Below, one piece after another: positions 26,393 to 35,076 of a stretch of DNA of 59,057 bases. The DNA comes from Methanocorpusculaceae archaeon UBA456 (lineage in GTDB: Archaea; Halobacteriota; Methanomicrobia; Methanomicrobiales; Methanocorpusculaceae), in contig DAJQ01000027.1 of assembly GCA_002496395.1 (NCBI GenBank), forward strand, positions 37,917-96,973, read 5' to 3'. The notes beneath the pieces were generated by a model. It saw only the letters and a list, made by a program, of their open reading frames with translations. It had not been told where the DNA came from and searched no databases. How positions within the stretch are numbered: the stretch's first letter is position 1; every line of letters begins with the position of its first letter. Both the position numbers and the translations under genes were made by a program.

Positions 26393-28738
26393 TCAGCTCT
26401 CCCAGTAATCAAGTATAGTCTGTTGTCCGCTCTTCCTTTCATCATCGCTTCCTCCCCTCTCTTCTGCATCCTTTCTTCTCTTCCTCTTCTCTCCTGATCC
26501 GGGATCGCGACGGGATCTCCCCTTTTCTTTCTCTCCATCGAAACCTCTCTCTCTGAATGGATCACCGTTATTTCTGCTGTTTTTTTCGGTTCCTTTCCGG
26601 ACCTGGTCGATGATGGATTCTGCGGTCTTCTGACCGATGATCCGTGCAATCTTCACAACTCCTGCATCAGCCACTTCAGCAGGGGTGGTATAGCCGCTGT
26701 TGAAGAGGGAACGTGCACGGACACGCCCGATCCCCCGGAGCCTGATTAAGGGGAGGAGCTCCTCCTTCACACCATGCCGAATTCTGATCTCGAGATCGGC
26801 AACATTCTTTTTGAGGGTGGGCATCTCCCACCTGCAGATCTCACGGGCACCGTGGACGAGCCACCCGATGCCGTCAACAAGACCGTGGATATCTCCCGGT
26901 CCGATCGAATACCGCTCGGCGATCATCTCTATTGGGACCTCATTTATCCAGTCCTGGAGGACGAGAGCTGTCTTGATCGCCTGAAAAAAGTCCTCATATC
27001 CAAGCCAGGGGAAGAAGTGCTCACCTTCGCCAATGAGGATCTCATCCCCCTGCTCTTCAAGGACCCGCTCGATCACTTCATGATCGGCTGATTTCAGGAA
27101 GAGCCGGAACATATCCGGGGTGGCGCAGAGGAGGTGAAGGATCCCAAAAGCGGTGACCGTCTCCCTCTCGTAGAATGCAGTCTGGATCATCACCGAGGAT
27201 CTGGGATCAAGGTAGAGCTTTGAGGTCAGTTCGCCATATTCTGTAGCCTCGATCCGGTTCCCCAGATCAACAACCATCCCCATCTCCTCAAGCTCACGTG
27301 TGACACGGCTGCATATTCTGGTGAGATAGCTCAGGTTTTTATGCCGGATCGCATAGAAACTGCCCTTAAAAAAGGAGAGGATTGCGTCGTTGTCTGTTGC
27401 CTCCCTGCTTGAGACCAGTGCCAGGATCCGGGAGAGGAGCGTGGATCGCTTTGCACACTGCGAATCGATCTCTTCAGCCGGTGCGCAGATGAAATCATCA
27501 AAGAGTTCTTTGACGGCAGACTCGCTCTTTCCGATTAAGACCGCCTCACCATAGGGATCCAGCCCCGGCCTCCCGGCCCGCCCTGCCATCTGGCGGTACT
27601 CGCGGACAGGGATTGCGACCTGCCCCTCTCCCGGGACGAACCGGTGGAGGCTGTTGATAATGACACGCCGGGCAGGGAGGTTCAGCCCGGCAGCAAGAGT
27701 CGGGGTGGAGGCGATCACCCGGATGGATCCCTTCCGGAATCCCTCCTCAACAAGCCTCCTCGCATCCCGGGAGAGGCCTGCATGATGGAAGGCGGCCCCG
27801 TTCCTGATACAGAGTGCCAGAGCCTGTGCAACCCCGGTATCATCAGTTCCAAGGATCTGATCGGCAATATCATTCAGGACGGGCTCCTCCAGCCGGAGGG
27901 CAGAGGCGATCCGTTTGGCAGCCCCCTCTGCATTCCTCCGTGACGAGACGAATACAAGGGCCTGGCCACCTTCCTGGATCGTATCCAGGCAGAGGTTCAC
28001 ATCCGCCTCCTTCTTCACAGAGGGAACCTTCCTCTCGCATCCATCAAACCGTATCTGCCCCTTGAAGTAGACGCCTTCCCTCAGATCGACCGGCCGCCAC
28101 TCAGACTGGACGAGGCCGGCCGAGAGCCATCCTGCCAGCTCTTTTGGATTCCCTATTGTTGCGGAGAGGCCGATCACCTGGAGATCGGGTTTCCGGTTCC
28201 GCATTGTTGTGATCACCATCTCAAGGGTCGCTCCCCGCCCTTCATCCCCGATTAAATGCATCTCGTCGATGACGAGGAGGGTGATCCTGCTGATCCATCC
28301 GGTCTTGTTCCGAAGGAGCGAGTCCACCTTCTCGGAGGTGGCAACGATGATATCGGCCCTCCCGAGGCTTTCATCTTTTTTATCAAAGTCACCGGTTGCG
28401 ATCCCAATTCTGACGCCTTTCCCGGAGAAGTCCTCGAACTTTTCGCTGGCAAGGGCCTTCAGCGGGACGACATAGAGGCATTTTCCCCCTGATGCGATCT
28501 GGTGGTGCATCGCCATTTCGGCAACAAGGGTTTTTCCGCTCGCGGTAGGGATGCTTATAATGAGGTTTTTTCCAAAAAAGAGCCCCTCTTCAACGCAGGC
28601 TTGCTGTGGTGGGTAGAGGGATCGGATCCCGGTTGCGTAGTACTTTTCTCTCAAGCCAGCCGGGATCGGCAGCGTTTCAAGAGCAGCCTCATGAACCCCT
28701 TTATTTCCACTGGAACCCTCTTTATGCACACCGATCAC
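26393..28738 (-). CDS. hel308: ATP-dependent DNA helicase Hel308
   Basis: 781 residues, superfamily 2 (Ski2-like). Q-motif LYPPQQ at 41-46, Walker A PTASGKT at 64-70, DEMH box in LVIDEMHLIGDE, motif III LSATIGNP, and motif VI QMAGRAGRPG. Winged-helix and ratchet domains follow, then a helix-hairpin-helix (LIRLRGIGRVRARSLFNSGY). It acts on stalled forks with 3' ssDNA. The last 65 residues are charged and probably disordered, ending in QQTILDYW, a canonical PCNA-interacting peptide. The start is GTG at 28738; the next in-frame GTG is at 28729. An exact ORB element lies within codons 8-15. Confidence 0.95.
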   Translation of the reverse strand: MIGVHKEGSSGNKGVHEAALETLPIPAGLREKYYATGIRSLYPPQQACVEEGLFFGKNLIISIPTASGKTLVAEMAMHHQIASGGKCLYVVPLKALASEKFEDFSGKGVRIGIATGDFDKKDESLGRADIIVATSEKVDSLLRNKTGWISRITLLVIDEMHLIGDEGRGATLEMVITTMRNRKPDLQVIGLSATIGNPKELAGWLSAGLVQSEWRPVDLREGVYFKGQIRFDGCERKVPSVKKEADVNLCLDTIQEGGQALVFVSSRRNAEGAAKRIASALRLEEPVLNDIADQILGTDDTGVAQALALCIRNGAAFHHAGLSRDARRLVEEGFRKGSIRVIASTPTLAAGLNLPARRVIINSLHRFVPGEGQVAIPVREYRQMAGRAGRPGLDPYGEAVLIGKSESAVKELFDDFICAPAEEIDSQCAKRSTLLSRILALVSSREATDNDAILSFFKGSFYAIRHKNLSYLTRICSRVTRELEEMGMVVDLGNRIEATEYGELTSKLYLDPRSSVMIQTAFYERETVTAFGILHLLCATPDMFRLFLKSADHEVIERVLEEQGDEILIGEGEHFFPWLGYEDFFQAIKTALVLQDWINEVPIEMIAERYSIGPGDIHGLVDGIGWLVHGAREICRWEMPTLKKNVADLEIRIRHGVKEELLPLIRLRGIGRVRARSLFNSGYTTPAEVADAGVVKIARIIGQKTAESIIDQVRKGTEKNSRNNGDPFRERGFDGEKEKGRSRRDPGSGEKRKRRKDAEERGGSDDERKSGQQTILDYWES
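28695..28715 (+). repeat. ORB element inside the hel308 5' end
   Basis: ACCCCTTTATTTCCACTGGA plus A, identical to the origin copy at 25004. It lies in the first codons of hel308 (encoding roughly GSSGNKGV), 3.7 kb to the right of the origin copy. A partial copy, ACCCATTTATTTCC, follows at 28818. Confidence 0.8.
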
Positions 28739-28904
28739 ATCGAAATATTTATCAGAGTATTTCGGAAACCCTAAAATTTCTCTTCATAGAGCTCCATTCG
28801 CAATTATAATCTGAAATACCCATTTATTTCCGCAAATCTTCCTGTATTGCCGGGCACCTGGAGTGGTGCCGGTAGCACCTTCACCGTACTTCCACAATGC
28901 CTCT

Positions 28905-29447
28905 TCAGTAATAGTAACTGATCAGATCCTCTTTCGCCTCTTTCTTTCTTCGTTCAAGGAATGCAAAGACATTCGCATGATCGGATCCCTCAACGAGCAT
29001 CTCGACCCCCTTCCGGGCTGTCTGCACCGGCTCGGGTAGCCCGATGATCCCGACCGTCTTTCCGTAAATTGATATGGAGGTCTGGGTCATATTCTCGATC
29101 TGGCCGCGTGCCTTTCCGTCACGGCCGATGATCCGTCCCCTGATCCGGTTCATCTTCTGGGGGGTATCAGCGACATTCGAGAGATCGATGATATCAAGGA
29201 GCATATCCTCATCATCAAAGAGCCGGAATGCCCGCTCCGGAGAGAATCCGCGCCCAAGAGCCCGGACCACTTCTGTTGCCCGGAGTACACCGACTGCATC
29301 CTCCCCCTCGATGGTGACCAGTCCTTCAGTGCTGTCGATTGTGATCGCAACTTCGGCCTTCTCTTCGATGGCTCTGCGGGTTGCACCGCCTTTTCCAATA
29401 ATGACACCGATCCGATCGGATGCCACTTTCAGTTCCTGCGTTGTCAT
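28905..29447 (-). CDS. KH-domain ribosome biogenesis protein (Dim2/Pno1-like)
   Basis: 180 residues with two KH domains: GVIIGKGGATRRAIEEKAEV at about 13-32 and GRIIGRDGKARGQIENMTQT near 104-123. This is the archaeal homologue of Dim2/Krr1, which binds the 3' end of 16S rRNA with Nob1 and Rio1 during small-subunit maturation. It lies 25 bp downstream of rio1 in a tyrS-rio1-dim2 operon. In many archaea the same pair sits beside the aIF1A gene, which here is 27 kb away. Confidence 0.93.
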   Translation of the reverse strand: MTTQELKVASDRIGVIIGKGGATRRAIEEKAEVAITIDSTEGLVTIEGEDAVGVLRATEVVRALGRGFSPERAFRLFDDEDMLLDIIDLSNVADTPQKMNRIRGRIIGRDGKARGQIENMTQTSISIYGKTVGIIGLPEPVQTARKGVEMLVEGSDHANVFAFLERRKKEAKEDLISYYY

Positions 29448-29472
29448 GGCTGATTCTCTTTCTGGTTACTTC

Positions 29473-30279
29473 TTATGGTGTGAAGAAATCTTCACCGACG
29501 ATACCCCTGAGGATCTCGTGTTCATCGAGTATAGTGCAGCGGTTCCCAAAATACCTGTTGATGTTCTGGATATCCCGAAAGAGGAACCGGTGGGCGGATG
29601 GGTGGTCCGGTGTTACGGCCTGGCCCATATCGATAAGCCAGAGCCGGTCGCCGCCGCTTAGGATATTGTACTCTGAGAGATCCCCGTGAACAAGCCGTGC
29701 CTTCTGGTAGAGCCGGGTGATGAGATCGAGGCATTCTGCGTATGCTGACTCCGGATTCTCCGGGGGATCAAGCCTGAGCTGGGGATAGGGCACTCCGTCT
29801 TCCCCAAGGAGCCCCATGATCAGGATGTTTCGATCAAAGGCAATGGGCTCCGGGACAGGAAGACCCGCCTCCTGTGCCCGTGAGAGATTTGAATACTCCT
29901 TCTTTGTCCAGGCAAAGATGATATCCTTCTTCGTCTTCCTGATATTCGAAAACCGGGGATCCCCGAGGATATAGTCACTCATCGCGTTGAAGTTCCCGGT
30001 CCGGATCCGGTATATCTTGATGACACAGTCTTCTCCCTCTCCCCGCCCGGCAGCGAAGACGTTCGCCTCTTTTCCGGTTGAGATGGATCCACCGACTGCG
30101 CTGATCACCTTTTTGTTTGCGAGCTTGTAGAGAGCAAGGAGGGTGACGTCATCAAAGACCTCGTCAAGGACTTTCCGCTGGTCTGAATCCCGAATCCGGA
30201 TTCCAACCTCTGAGAGCTTCCGATCGAGCGCTTCGATCCGGTCATCGGTCTTTTTGGTCTCTTCTCCCCGTCTGCCCAT
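29473..30279 (-). CDS. rio1: RIO1-type serine kinase/ATPase
   Basis: 268 residues. STGKEANVF at 67-75 is the nucleotide-binding loop, K88 in VIKIYR the catalytic lysine, LVHGDLSEYNIL near 197-208 the catalytic loop, and WLIDMGQAV the metal-binding DFG-like segment where the Asp is autophosphorylated in RIO proteins. The N-terminal winged-helix of Rio2 is absent, which supports Rio1. It functions in late 40S/30S subunit assembly. It starts 5 bp after tyrS and precedes the Dim2-like gene. Confidence 0.95.
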   Translation of the reverse strand: MGRRGEETKKTDDRIEALDRKLSEVGIRIRDSDQRKVLDEVFDDVTLLALYKLANKKVISAVGGSISTGKEANVFAAGRGEGEDCVIKIYRIRTGNFNAMSDYILGDPRFSNIRKTKKDIIFAWTKKEYSNLSRAQEAGLPVPEPIAFDRNILIMGLLGEDGVPYPQLRLDPPENPESAYAECLDLITRLYQKARLVHGDLSEYNILSGGDRLWLIDMGQAVTPDHPSAHRFLFRDIQNINRYFGNRCTILDEHEILRGIVGEDFFTP

Positions 30280-30284
30280 CGTCT

Positions 30285-31241
30285 CTATCCCCGTTTGCAG
30301 CTCATGATGAACTCATATGCCGGTGCGAGCACCTCGACGAGGCCTTCTGCACAGGCATTCTTCAGATCCATCGCATGGATCTCCCCGGCCGCATATGCCG
30401 CCTCCAGTGAAGTAAATGAGTCAAATTCGCGGTCTCCGCCATATTTCTCCGGCCGCCTGATCTCGACTCTTCCGAGGCGGGGGAAGATATGATGGCAGAA
30501 GATCTCGATGATCGGGTTTTCTGCAGTATCGGGGGGGCAGAAGGCCTTCCTGATCTTCTTCCTGATCTCATCTTCAGAATCCGCAACAGAGACGACGTTC
30601 CCGGCAGACGAGGACATCTTCTTTCCGTCAAGCCCCTGCACGATAGGTGTATGGACACAGACTGGGGATTTCCTGCCGATCTGACCGAGATGTTCCCGGG
30701 CGAGCATATGGATCTTCCGCTGGTCGATTCCCCCGACTGCGGCATCGACATCCAGTGCGGCGATATCAACCATCTGCATGATCGGGTACACCATCTGTGA
30801 GACAGTCGGGCTCTCCATGGTCCGTCCGACCTCATCCATACTCCGTTTTGCCCGGTTCAGGGTCACCTGCTGGGAGAGCTCAAGGACATTGAGCTGATAT
30901 TCGGGGTTCAGCTGGAGGTCAGTGCCGATCACAAACTCAGCACCCTTCAGGCCGACGGCCTCGATACAGGACCGGTTATACTCGGCAAGCTCTCTCACCT
31001 CTTCAAGGGTTCCTTTCCGGTTGAGGAAGGCATGGAGATCTGCCAGGAGAACGATCACATGGAATCCCGCCTCTTTCATATCGATCAGCTTATTGATGGT
31101 GACGAGATGGCCGAGATGGATCTCCCCTGAAGGTTCGTATCCGGCATAGACCCTCTTCACCGGCTGTGCAAGGGTGCTCCGAAGCTCCTCTTCCGTGACG
31201 ATTTCAACGGTATTCCGTGCCACGAGATCGTATGGATCCAT
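30285..31241 (-). CDS. tyrS: tyrosyl-tRNA synthetase
   Basis: 318 residues, the compact archaeal/eukaryotic form. HIGH signature is HLGH at 42-45 (EPSGEIHLGH), KMSKS signature is KKMSSSAGN near 209-217, and VYPIMQMVDI and AVGGIDQRKIHMLARE are the class Ic tyrosine-site motifs. It charges tRNA-Tyr. First gene of the tyrS-rio1-dim2 operon. CTTAAACACC about 27 nt upstream on the minus strand may be the TATA box, which would make the mRNA leaderless. Confidence 0.97.
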   Translation of the reverse strand: MDPYDLVARNTVEIVTEEELRSTLAQPVKRVYAGYEPSGEIHLGHLVTINKLIDMKEAGFHVIVLLADLHAFLNRKGTLEEVRELAEYNRSCIEAVGLKGAEFVIGTDLQLNPEYQLNVLELSQQVTLNRAKRSMDEVGRTMESPTVSQMVYPIMQMVDIAALDVDAAVGGIDQRKIHMLAREHLGQIGRKSPVCVHTPIVQGLDGKKMSSSAGNVVSVADSEDEIRKKIRKAFCPPDTAENPIIEIFCHHIFPRLGRVEIRRPEKYGGDREFDSFTSLEAAYAAGEIHAMDLKNACAEGLVEVLAPAYEFIMSCKRG

Positions 31242-31345
31242 AGCATACTATTGACCCTCTGAGGTGTTTAAGATGGTGGGAAAAAGGGAGTGGGAACGGG
31301 ATACACGAGAGAGGTTGTGGAGAGCCTTGTTGCCACCCGGACTGC

Positions 31346-32374
31346 TCACCTGATTGGTGTGAACCCGAGTGAGTGGTTGGTGAGCGCGATCGACTCTTCA
31401 GGAATCGTAATCGTTCCCATCATCGCCCGGATACAGTCGATCGTCTCAACAACGACATCCGCCTCCTGGTGGATCGCCTGGAAGAGGCAGAGATCGTCTT
31501 CGTCAACAGAGATAGAGCCCTCAAAGACCCCGTTCTCCCAGAGATCTGATCTCGGCCTTCCGAGATCCATCACATACTCCTTCAGCTCAGCCGTGGAGGT
31601 GATCCCGGTCTCCTTCCTGACAAGTCCGATCCTCGGATTCTGACAGATCAGTTCGATGATCCGCTCTCTCGTCCCCGGCTGCTTCAGATCCATCTGTACA
31701 ACATGCATATGCATCATCGTTGTCGGAACGATGAGCGCGGTGGTGGTGATCCTGATATCCGGTAGCACAGACTGGACATCGGGTCCGTGATGCGAGGGGA
31801 TCGTGACCGGGTTCAAGACGATCGCGTCGATTGGGCCCCGCTTGATATCCCCGGGATCCCCGCCGCGCCGGATCATCGTTGCCCTCACCTTTCTGACACC
31901 ATACTCTGTGTCAACGAGTCTGATGATCCGGCAGAGGCCGGTGGTATTACAGGAGACGACACGGGCATAGTCACGCCCGATTGCGTCCTTGAAATTGCAT
32001 GATGAGGAGAAGGAGAAGCCTGCCACCTCATGATCCTCGCCGCCCTGCCAGATCGCCTTTACTCCGGCTTTTTCATAGAGTGCGCGGTTCTTTGCACCGA
32101 TTCCACCTGGTGTTGCGTCCACGACGATGTCGCAGGCAGAAAGCATCTCTTCCACCGATCCCGCAACCGGAATACCGGCTTTTTCAAAGCTCTCCTTCTT
32201 TGAGAGATCCGCTATATAGAGGGGGAATTTCCGTTCTCTTGCGATATATGCCTCGGCTGAGGGTTTTGTCTTTGAAACCCCGATGACCGTCATATCCGGC
32301 TGGCAGGTGACTGCATCGGCGACACGTTTGCCGATTGTTCCATACCCGTTGATGGCAACCCTGATCATATTCAT
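31346..32374 (-). CDS. gap: type II glyceraldehyde-3-phosphate dehydrogenase
   Basis: 342 residues. NGYGTIGKRVADAV is the dinucleotide-binding loop; catalytic Cys is C142 in SCNTTGLCR; the archaeal-type IRRGGDPGDIKRGPIDA and HHGPDVQSV stretches confirm type II GAPDH, which accepts NADP or NAD. In this autotroph it probably runs gluconeogenically. A TTTAATATT element about 25 nt upstream of the first ATG makes a near-leaderless mRNA likely; a second ATG lies two codons in. Confidence 0.96.
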   Translation of the reverse strand: MNMIRVAINGYGTIGKRVADAVTCQPDMTVIGVSKTKPSAEAYIARERKFPLYIADLSKKESFEKAGIPVAGSVEEMLSACDIVVDATPGGIGAKNRALYEKAGVKAIWQGGEDHEVAGFSFSSSCNFKDAIGRDYARVVSCNTTGLCRIIRLVDTEYGVRKVRATMIRRGGDPGDIKRGPIDAIVLNPVTIPSHHGPDVQSVLPDIRITTTALIVPTTMMHMHVVQMDLKQPGTRERIIELICQNPRIGLVRKETGITSTAELKEYVMDLGRPRSDLWENGVFEGSISVDEDDLCLFQAIHQEADVVVETIDCIRAMMGTITIPEESIALTNHSLGFTPIR

Positions 32375-32477
32375 CCATACTGGTTCTGAAAATATTAAAG
32401 TACCCTGTATCGGGTTTTTGGATCCAACGAACCCTTCGGCAGACGCTTAAAAGAGCAGGGTGTCTTGCCCCGTCTCT

Positions 32478-33110
32478 TCATCTACTGGCGATAAAATCGT
32501 TATAGAACTCATCAGAGACGAGTTCGCAGTTCCCCTCGGAATCAACCATCAGGAGAGTATCAAAGACGATCCATGCCTTTGTCTTATGAACGGGGTTTGT
32601 CTTGCAGAATCCTTCCGATCTGAAGAGGAATGGTATTCCTTCAGGTGTCCTGAAGTGAAGGGCATCTGCTTTTAAGGGATAGAAGGAGATCCCGTCCTCT
32701 TCGAGGCAGGGGATCTCACCATACCTGAGCCCGTCGATATCAACGAGCACCGCGGCATCAAACAATGTCACGAGATCCTGTCTGATCACTGAATCGATCT
32801 GGTCGAGTGCCACCCCCGAATCCGGGCTGTAGCGGCTTCCCCGTATGAAAAGAGCAACTCCTCCCTCCCCGAGATCACTTTTATCTTCAAGACAGAACCC
32901 GCCGCAATCGAGGGTGATCGGGAGCGCATCGTTTGATCTCAACCGAAGATCGGTGAACCAGAGCCGCACACCGCGGGTGGTGGTGCAGTCATATTCATAG
33001 GCAAAATCGATCACCTGTGTTCCCCGGAATGTCCCGGTGATCTCGTCTATGATCTCCTCATTTTCGGGGGCAGCCACCTCATCGGTCGTCACGATTCGCA
33101 CCTGATACAT
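32478..33110 (-). CDS. conserved-looking protein of unknown function
   Basis: 210 residues, soluble, acidic. Alternating short beta-strand-like segments (RGVRLWFTDLRLRSNDALPITLDCGGFCLED, GVALFIRGSRY, DAAVLVDIDGLRYGE) and three scattered cysteines near GGFCLED, PCLEED and GFCKTN. No signal, membrane helix or recognised motif. Codon use and composition match the neighbours. It lies 80 bp from a divergent isochorismatase-like gene. I do not recognise the family. Confidence 0.7.
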   Translation of the reverse strand: MYQVRIVTTDEVAAPENEEIIDEITGTFRGTQVIDFAYEYDCTTTRGVRLWFTDLRLRSNDALPITLDCGGFCLEDKSDLGEGGVALFIRGSRYSPDSGVALDQIDSVIRQDLVTLFDAAVLVDIDGLRYGEIPCLEEDGISFYPLKADALHFRTPEGIPFLFRSEGFCKTNPVHKTKAWIVFDTLLMVDSEGNCELVSDEFYNDFIASR

Positions 33111-33190
33111 TCTCTAACCCTCCACCACATCAAGATGCCGGATGGTGATCCAAAAGGCTATCCCGATCAGCTGACAAAAAACAGATCATC

Positions 33191-33754
33191 ATGAAGAAGA
33201 CTGCATTGTTGATCATTGATATGCAGAATGATTTTGTGGGGGATGGTGCCATTCTCCGTGTTGCGGGGGCCGATGCGATCATTACCCCCCTTAGATCCAT
33301 CCTGAACCATTTCAGGGAGCAGAAGCTCCCGGTGATCCATATCCTCCGTATTCATCGCCCCGGTGGATCCGATGTCGAATACTTCCGAAGAGAGATCTTT
33401 TCCAAAACACCGTTTGCGGTTGCCGGGACGAGGGGAGCAGCAGTGATCGATGCAATCGCTCCCGTTCCGGGAGAGCTGATCCTAGCAAAGACCCGGATGA
33501 GCGGTTTTCTGGGAACCGATCTCGATCTCCTCCTCCGCTCTCTTGCAGTTGAAAGAGTCGTTGTTGTCGGGATACAGACCCCCAACTGCATCAGGACGAC
33601 TGTCTTTGATGCGATGGCGTATGGGTATGATACGATCCTCATCTCGGATGCTGTTGCCGCGGCAACACCGGAGATTCACGAGGCGAATCTCCGGGATATG
33701 GCGGCGATCGGGGTCTCGATCCTCACAACCAGCGAATGTATACGGATGATCTGA
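33191..33754 (+). CDS. isochorismatase-family cysteine hydrolase
   Basis: 187 residues with the catalytic triad Asp10 (LIIDMQNDF), Lys100 (ILAKTRMSGF) and Cys133 (IQTPNCIRTT), and the usual cis-peptide segment before the Cys. Family members hydrolyse nicotinamide, isochorismate or other amides; nicotinamidase is possible, but its metal-binding His/Asp set is not evident, so the substrate is open. Single gene; the region after it holds a weak stem-loop (33801-33842). Confidence 0.9.
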   Translation: MKKTALLIIDMQNDFVGDGAILRVAGADAIITPLRSILNHFREQKLPVIHILRIHRPGGSDVEYFRREIFSKTPFAVAGTRGAAVIDAIAPVPGELILAKTRMSGFLGTDLDLLLRSLAVERVVVVGIQTPNCIRTTVFDAMAYGYDTILISDAVAAATPEIHEANLRDMAAIGVSILTTSECIRMI

Positions 33755-33800
33755 TCCTCCTATCCCCATCCTGCCCTTCTTTCTCACTTTTCCCCTCATA

Positions 33801-33842
33801 TGAGTGTTCATGAGCCGGGGATTGATCTGAGGGTGACACTCA
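33801..33842. other. inverted repeat between two genes
   Basis: TGAGTGT at 33801-33807 pairs exactly with ACACTCA at 33836-33842 around a 28-nt loop. It follows the isochorismatase-like gene and precedes the M24 gene by about 30 bp. Could be a weak terminator, with a pyrimidine-rich run before it, or an operator. Confidence 0.3.
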
Positions 33843-33869
33843 AGTAGTCGCCCTGCAAACATACTTCCT

Positions 33870-35066
33870 ATGCAGGCGAAGGTACCGGTATCAGAAGAAC
33901 AAGACCGTCTTAAGCGTTTCAGGCAACGAATGGAGAGGGATCTCCCGGAGTGGGAGATGGCGGCAATTTTTGGAAGAGTCAACCAGTACTACTTCTGCGG
34001 CACTATGCAGGACGGGGTTCTCCTTATACCCCGCGATGGCGATCCGGTGTACTGGGTGAGAAGGAGTTATGAACGGGCACGGGCAGAATCCCTTTATCCG
34101 GATATCCGCCCGATGCAGAGTTTCCGGGATCTGGCGAAAGAGATGGGAAAGGTTCCGGATACCTGCCATGTTGAGGCCGAACTGGTGCCAATTGCACTCC
34201 TTGAGAGGTTCAGGAAACATCTTCCTGCAAAAAGGTTCGCTTCTCTCGATCGGCAGATCGCATATGTCAGGGCAGTGAAGAGTTCCTATGAGATAGATCT
34301 CATGAGACGGTCGGGGGAGATCCACCGGCATGTCCTTGACGATATCGTTCCTTTGATCCTGCGGGAAGGGATGAGCGAGGCGGATCTGGGTAGCGAGCTC
34401 CATTCCGCACTGATTGCAGAAGGCCATCACGGGATCGTCAGGTTCTCGATGTTTGGAAACGAGATCGTCCTCGGCCAGATCGCCTTTGGCGAGCATTCCC
34501 TCGCCCCGACAAGCTTCAATGGGCCCGGCGGGGCAGTCGGCCTCTCAGCCGCTGTACCGCTCCTTGGTTCCCGTGACCGGAAGCTTGGGAAGGGCGATCT
34601 CGTCTTCCTGGATGTCGGGTGCGGGTATGAAGGCTACCATACCGACAAAACGGTCGTCTACCAGTTTGGCGCCCCCCTCCCGGAGAGAGCAGTTGCGGCA
34701 CACCGTACCTGCCTTGATATCCAGCAGAAGATGGCAGCCCTCCTCCGTCCCGGTATCATCCCCTCAGATATCTACCGGGCGGTGATTGCGGATATTCCGG
34801 ACGAATACAAAACAGACTTCATGGGGTATGCCGGCCGGCAGGTTCCCTTCCTCGGCCATGGGGTCGGGCTCGAGGTTGATGAGTATCCGGTGATAGCAGA
34901 TGGTTTTCATGAACCGCTCAGTATCGGGATGGCGATCGCCCTTGAGCCGAAGATCGGAATCAATGGCGTCGGCATGGTCGGGGTGGAGAATACCTTCCTG
35001 GTCAGGCCAGGTGGCGGCGAATCGATCACCGGTGTTTCAGAAGGGCTGATTGAGGTGGGGTTTTAG
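33870..35066 (+). CDS. M24-family metallopeptidase (Xaa-Pro aminopeptidase-like)
   Basis: 398 residues. N-terminal creatinase-type domain (about 1-145) and C-terminal pita-bread domain. Metal ligands appear in LVFLDVGCGYEGYHTDKTV (two Asp), GHGVGLEVDEYP (His), LEPKIG (Glu) and VGVENTFLV (Glu). GYAGRQVPFLGHGVG is also typical. Removes N-terminal residues ahead of proline in peptides, or may act on other Pro-containing substrates. Stands alone, 115 bp after the isochorismatase-like gene. Confidence 0.92.
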   Translation: MQAKVPVSEEQDRLKRFRQRMERDLPEWEMAAIFGRVNQYYFCGTMQDGVLLIPRDGDPVYWVRRSYERARAESLYPDIRPMQSFRDLAKEMGKVPDTCHVEAELVPIALLERFRKHLPAKRFASLDRQIAYVRAVKSSYEIDLMRRSGEIHRHVLDDIVPLILREGMSEADLGSELHSALIAEGHHGIVRFSMFGNEIVLGQIAFGEHSLAPTSFNGPGGAVGLSAAVPLLGSRDRKLGKGDLVFLDVGCGYEGYHTDKTVVYQFGAPLPERAVAAHRTCLDIQQKMAALLRPGIIPSDIYRAVIADIPDEYKTDFMGYAGRQVPFLGHGVGLEVDEYPVIADGFHEPLSIGMAIALEPKIGINGVGMVGVENTFLVRPGGGESITGVSEGLIEVGF

Positions 35067-35076
35067 CCACCACCTC

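Noticed and set aside
31290..31643. 117-codon plus-strand frame over the end of the GAPDH gene
   Set aside because: Antisense shadow of a well-supported conserved gene; no signature of its own.
33755..33869. tRNA or other structured RNA gene
   Set aside because: A single 7-bp stem without a cloverleaf or T-loop consensus; no tRNA or rRNA gene was recognised anywhere in the window.
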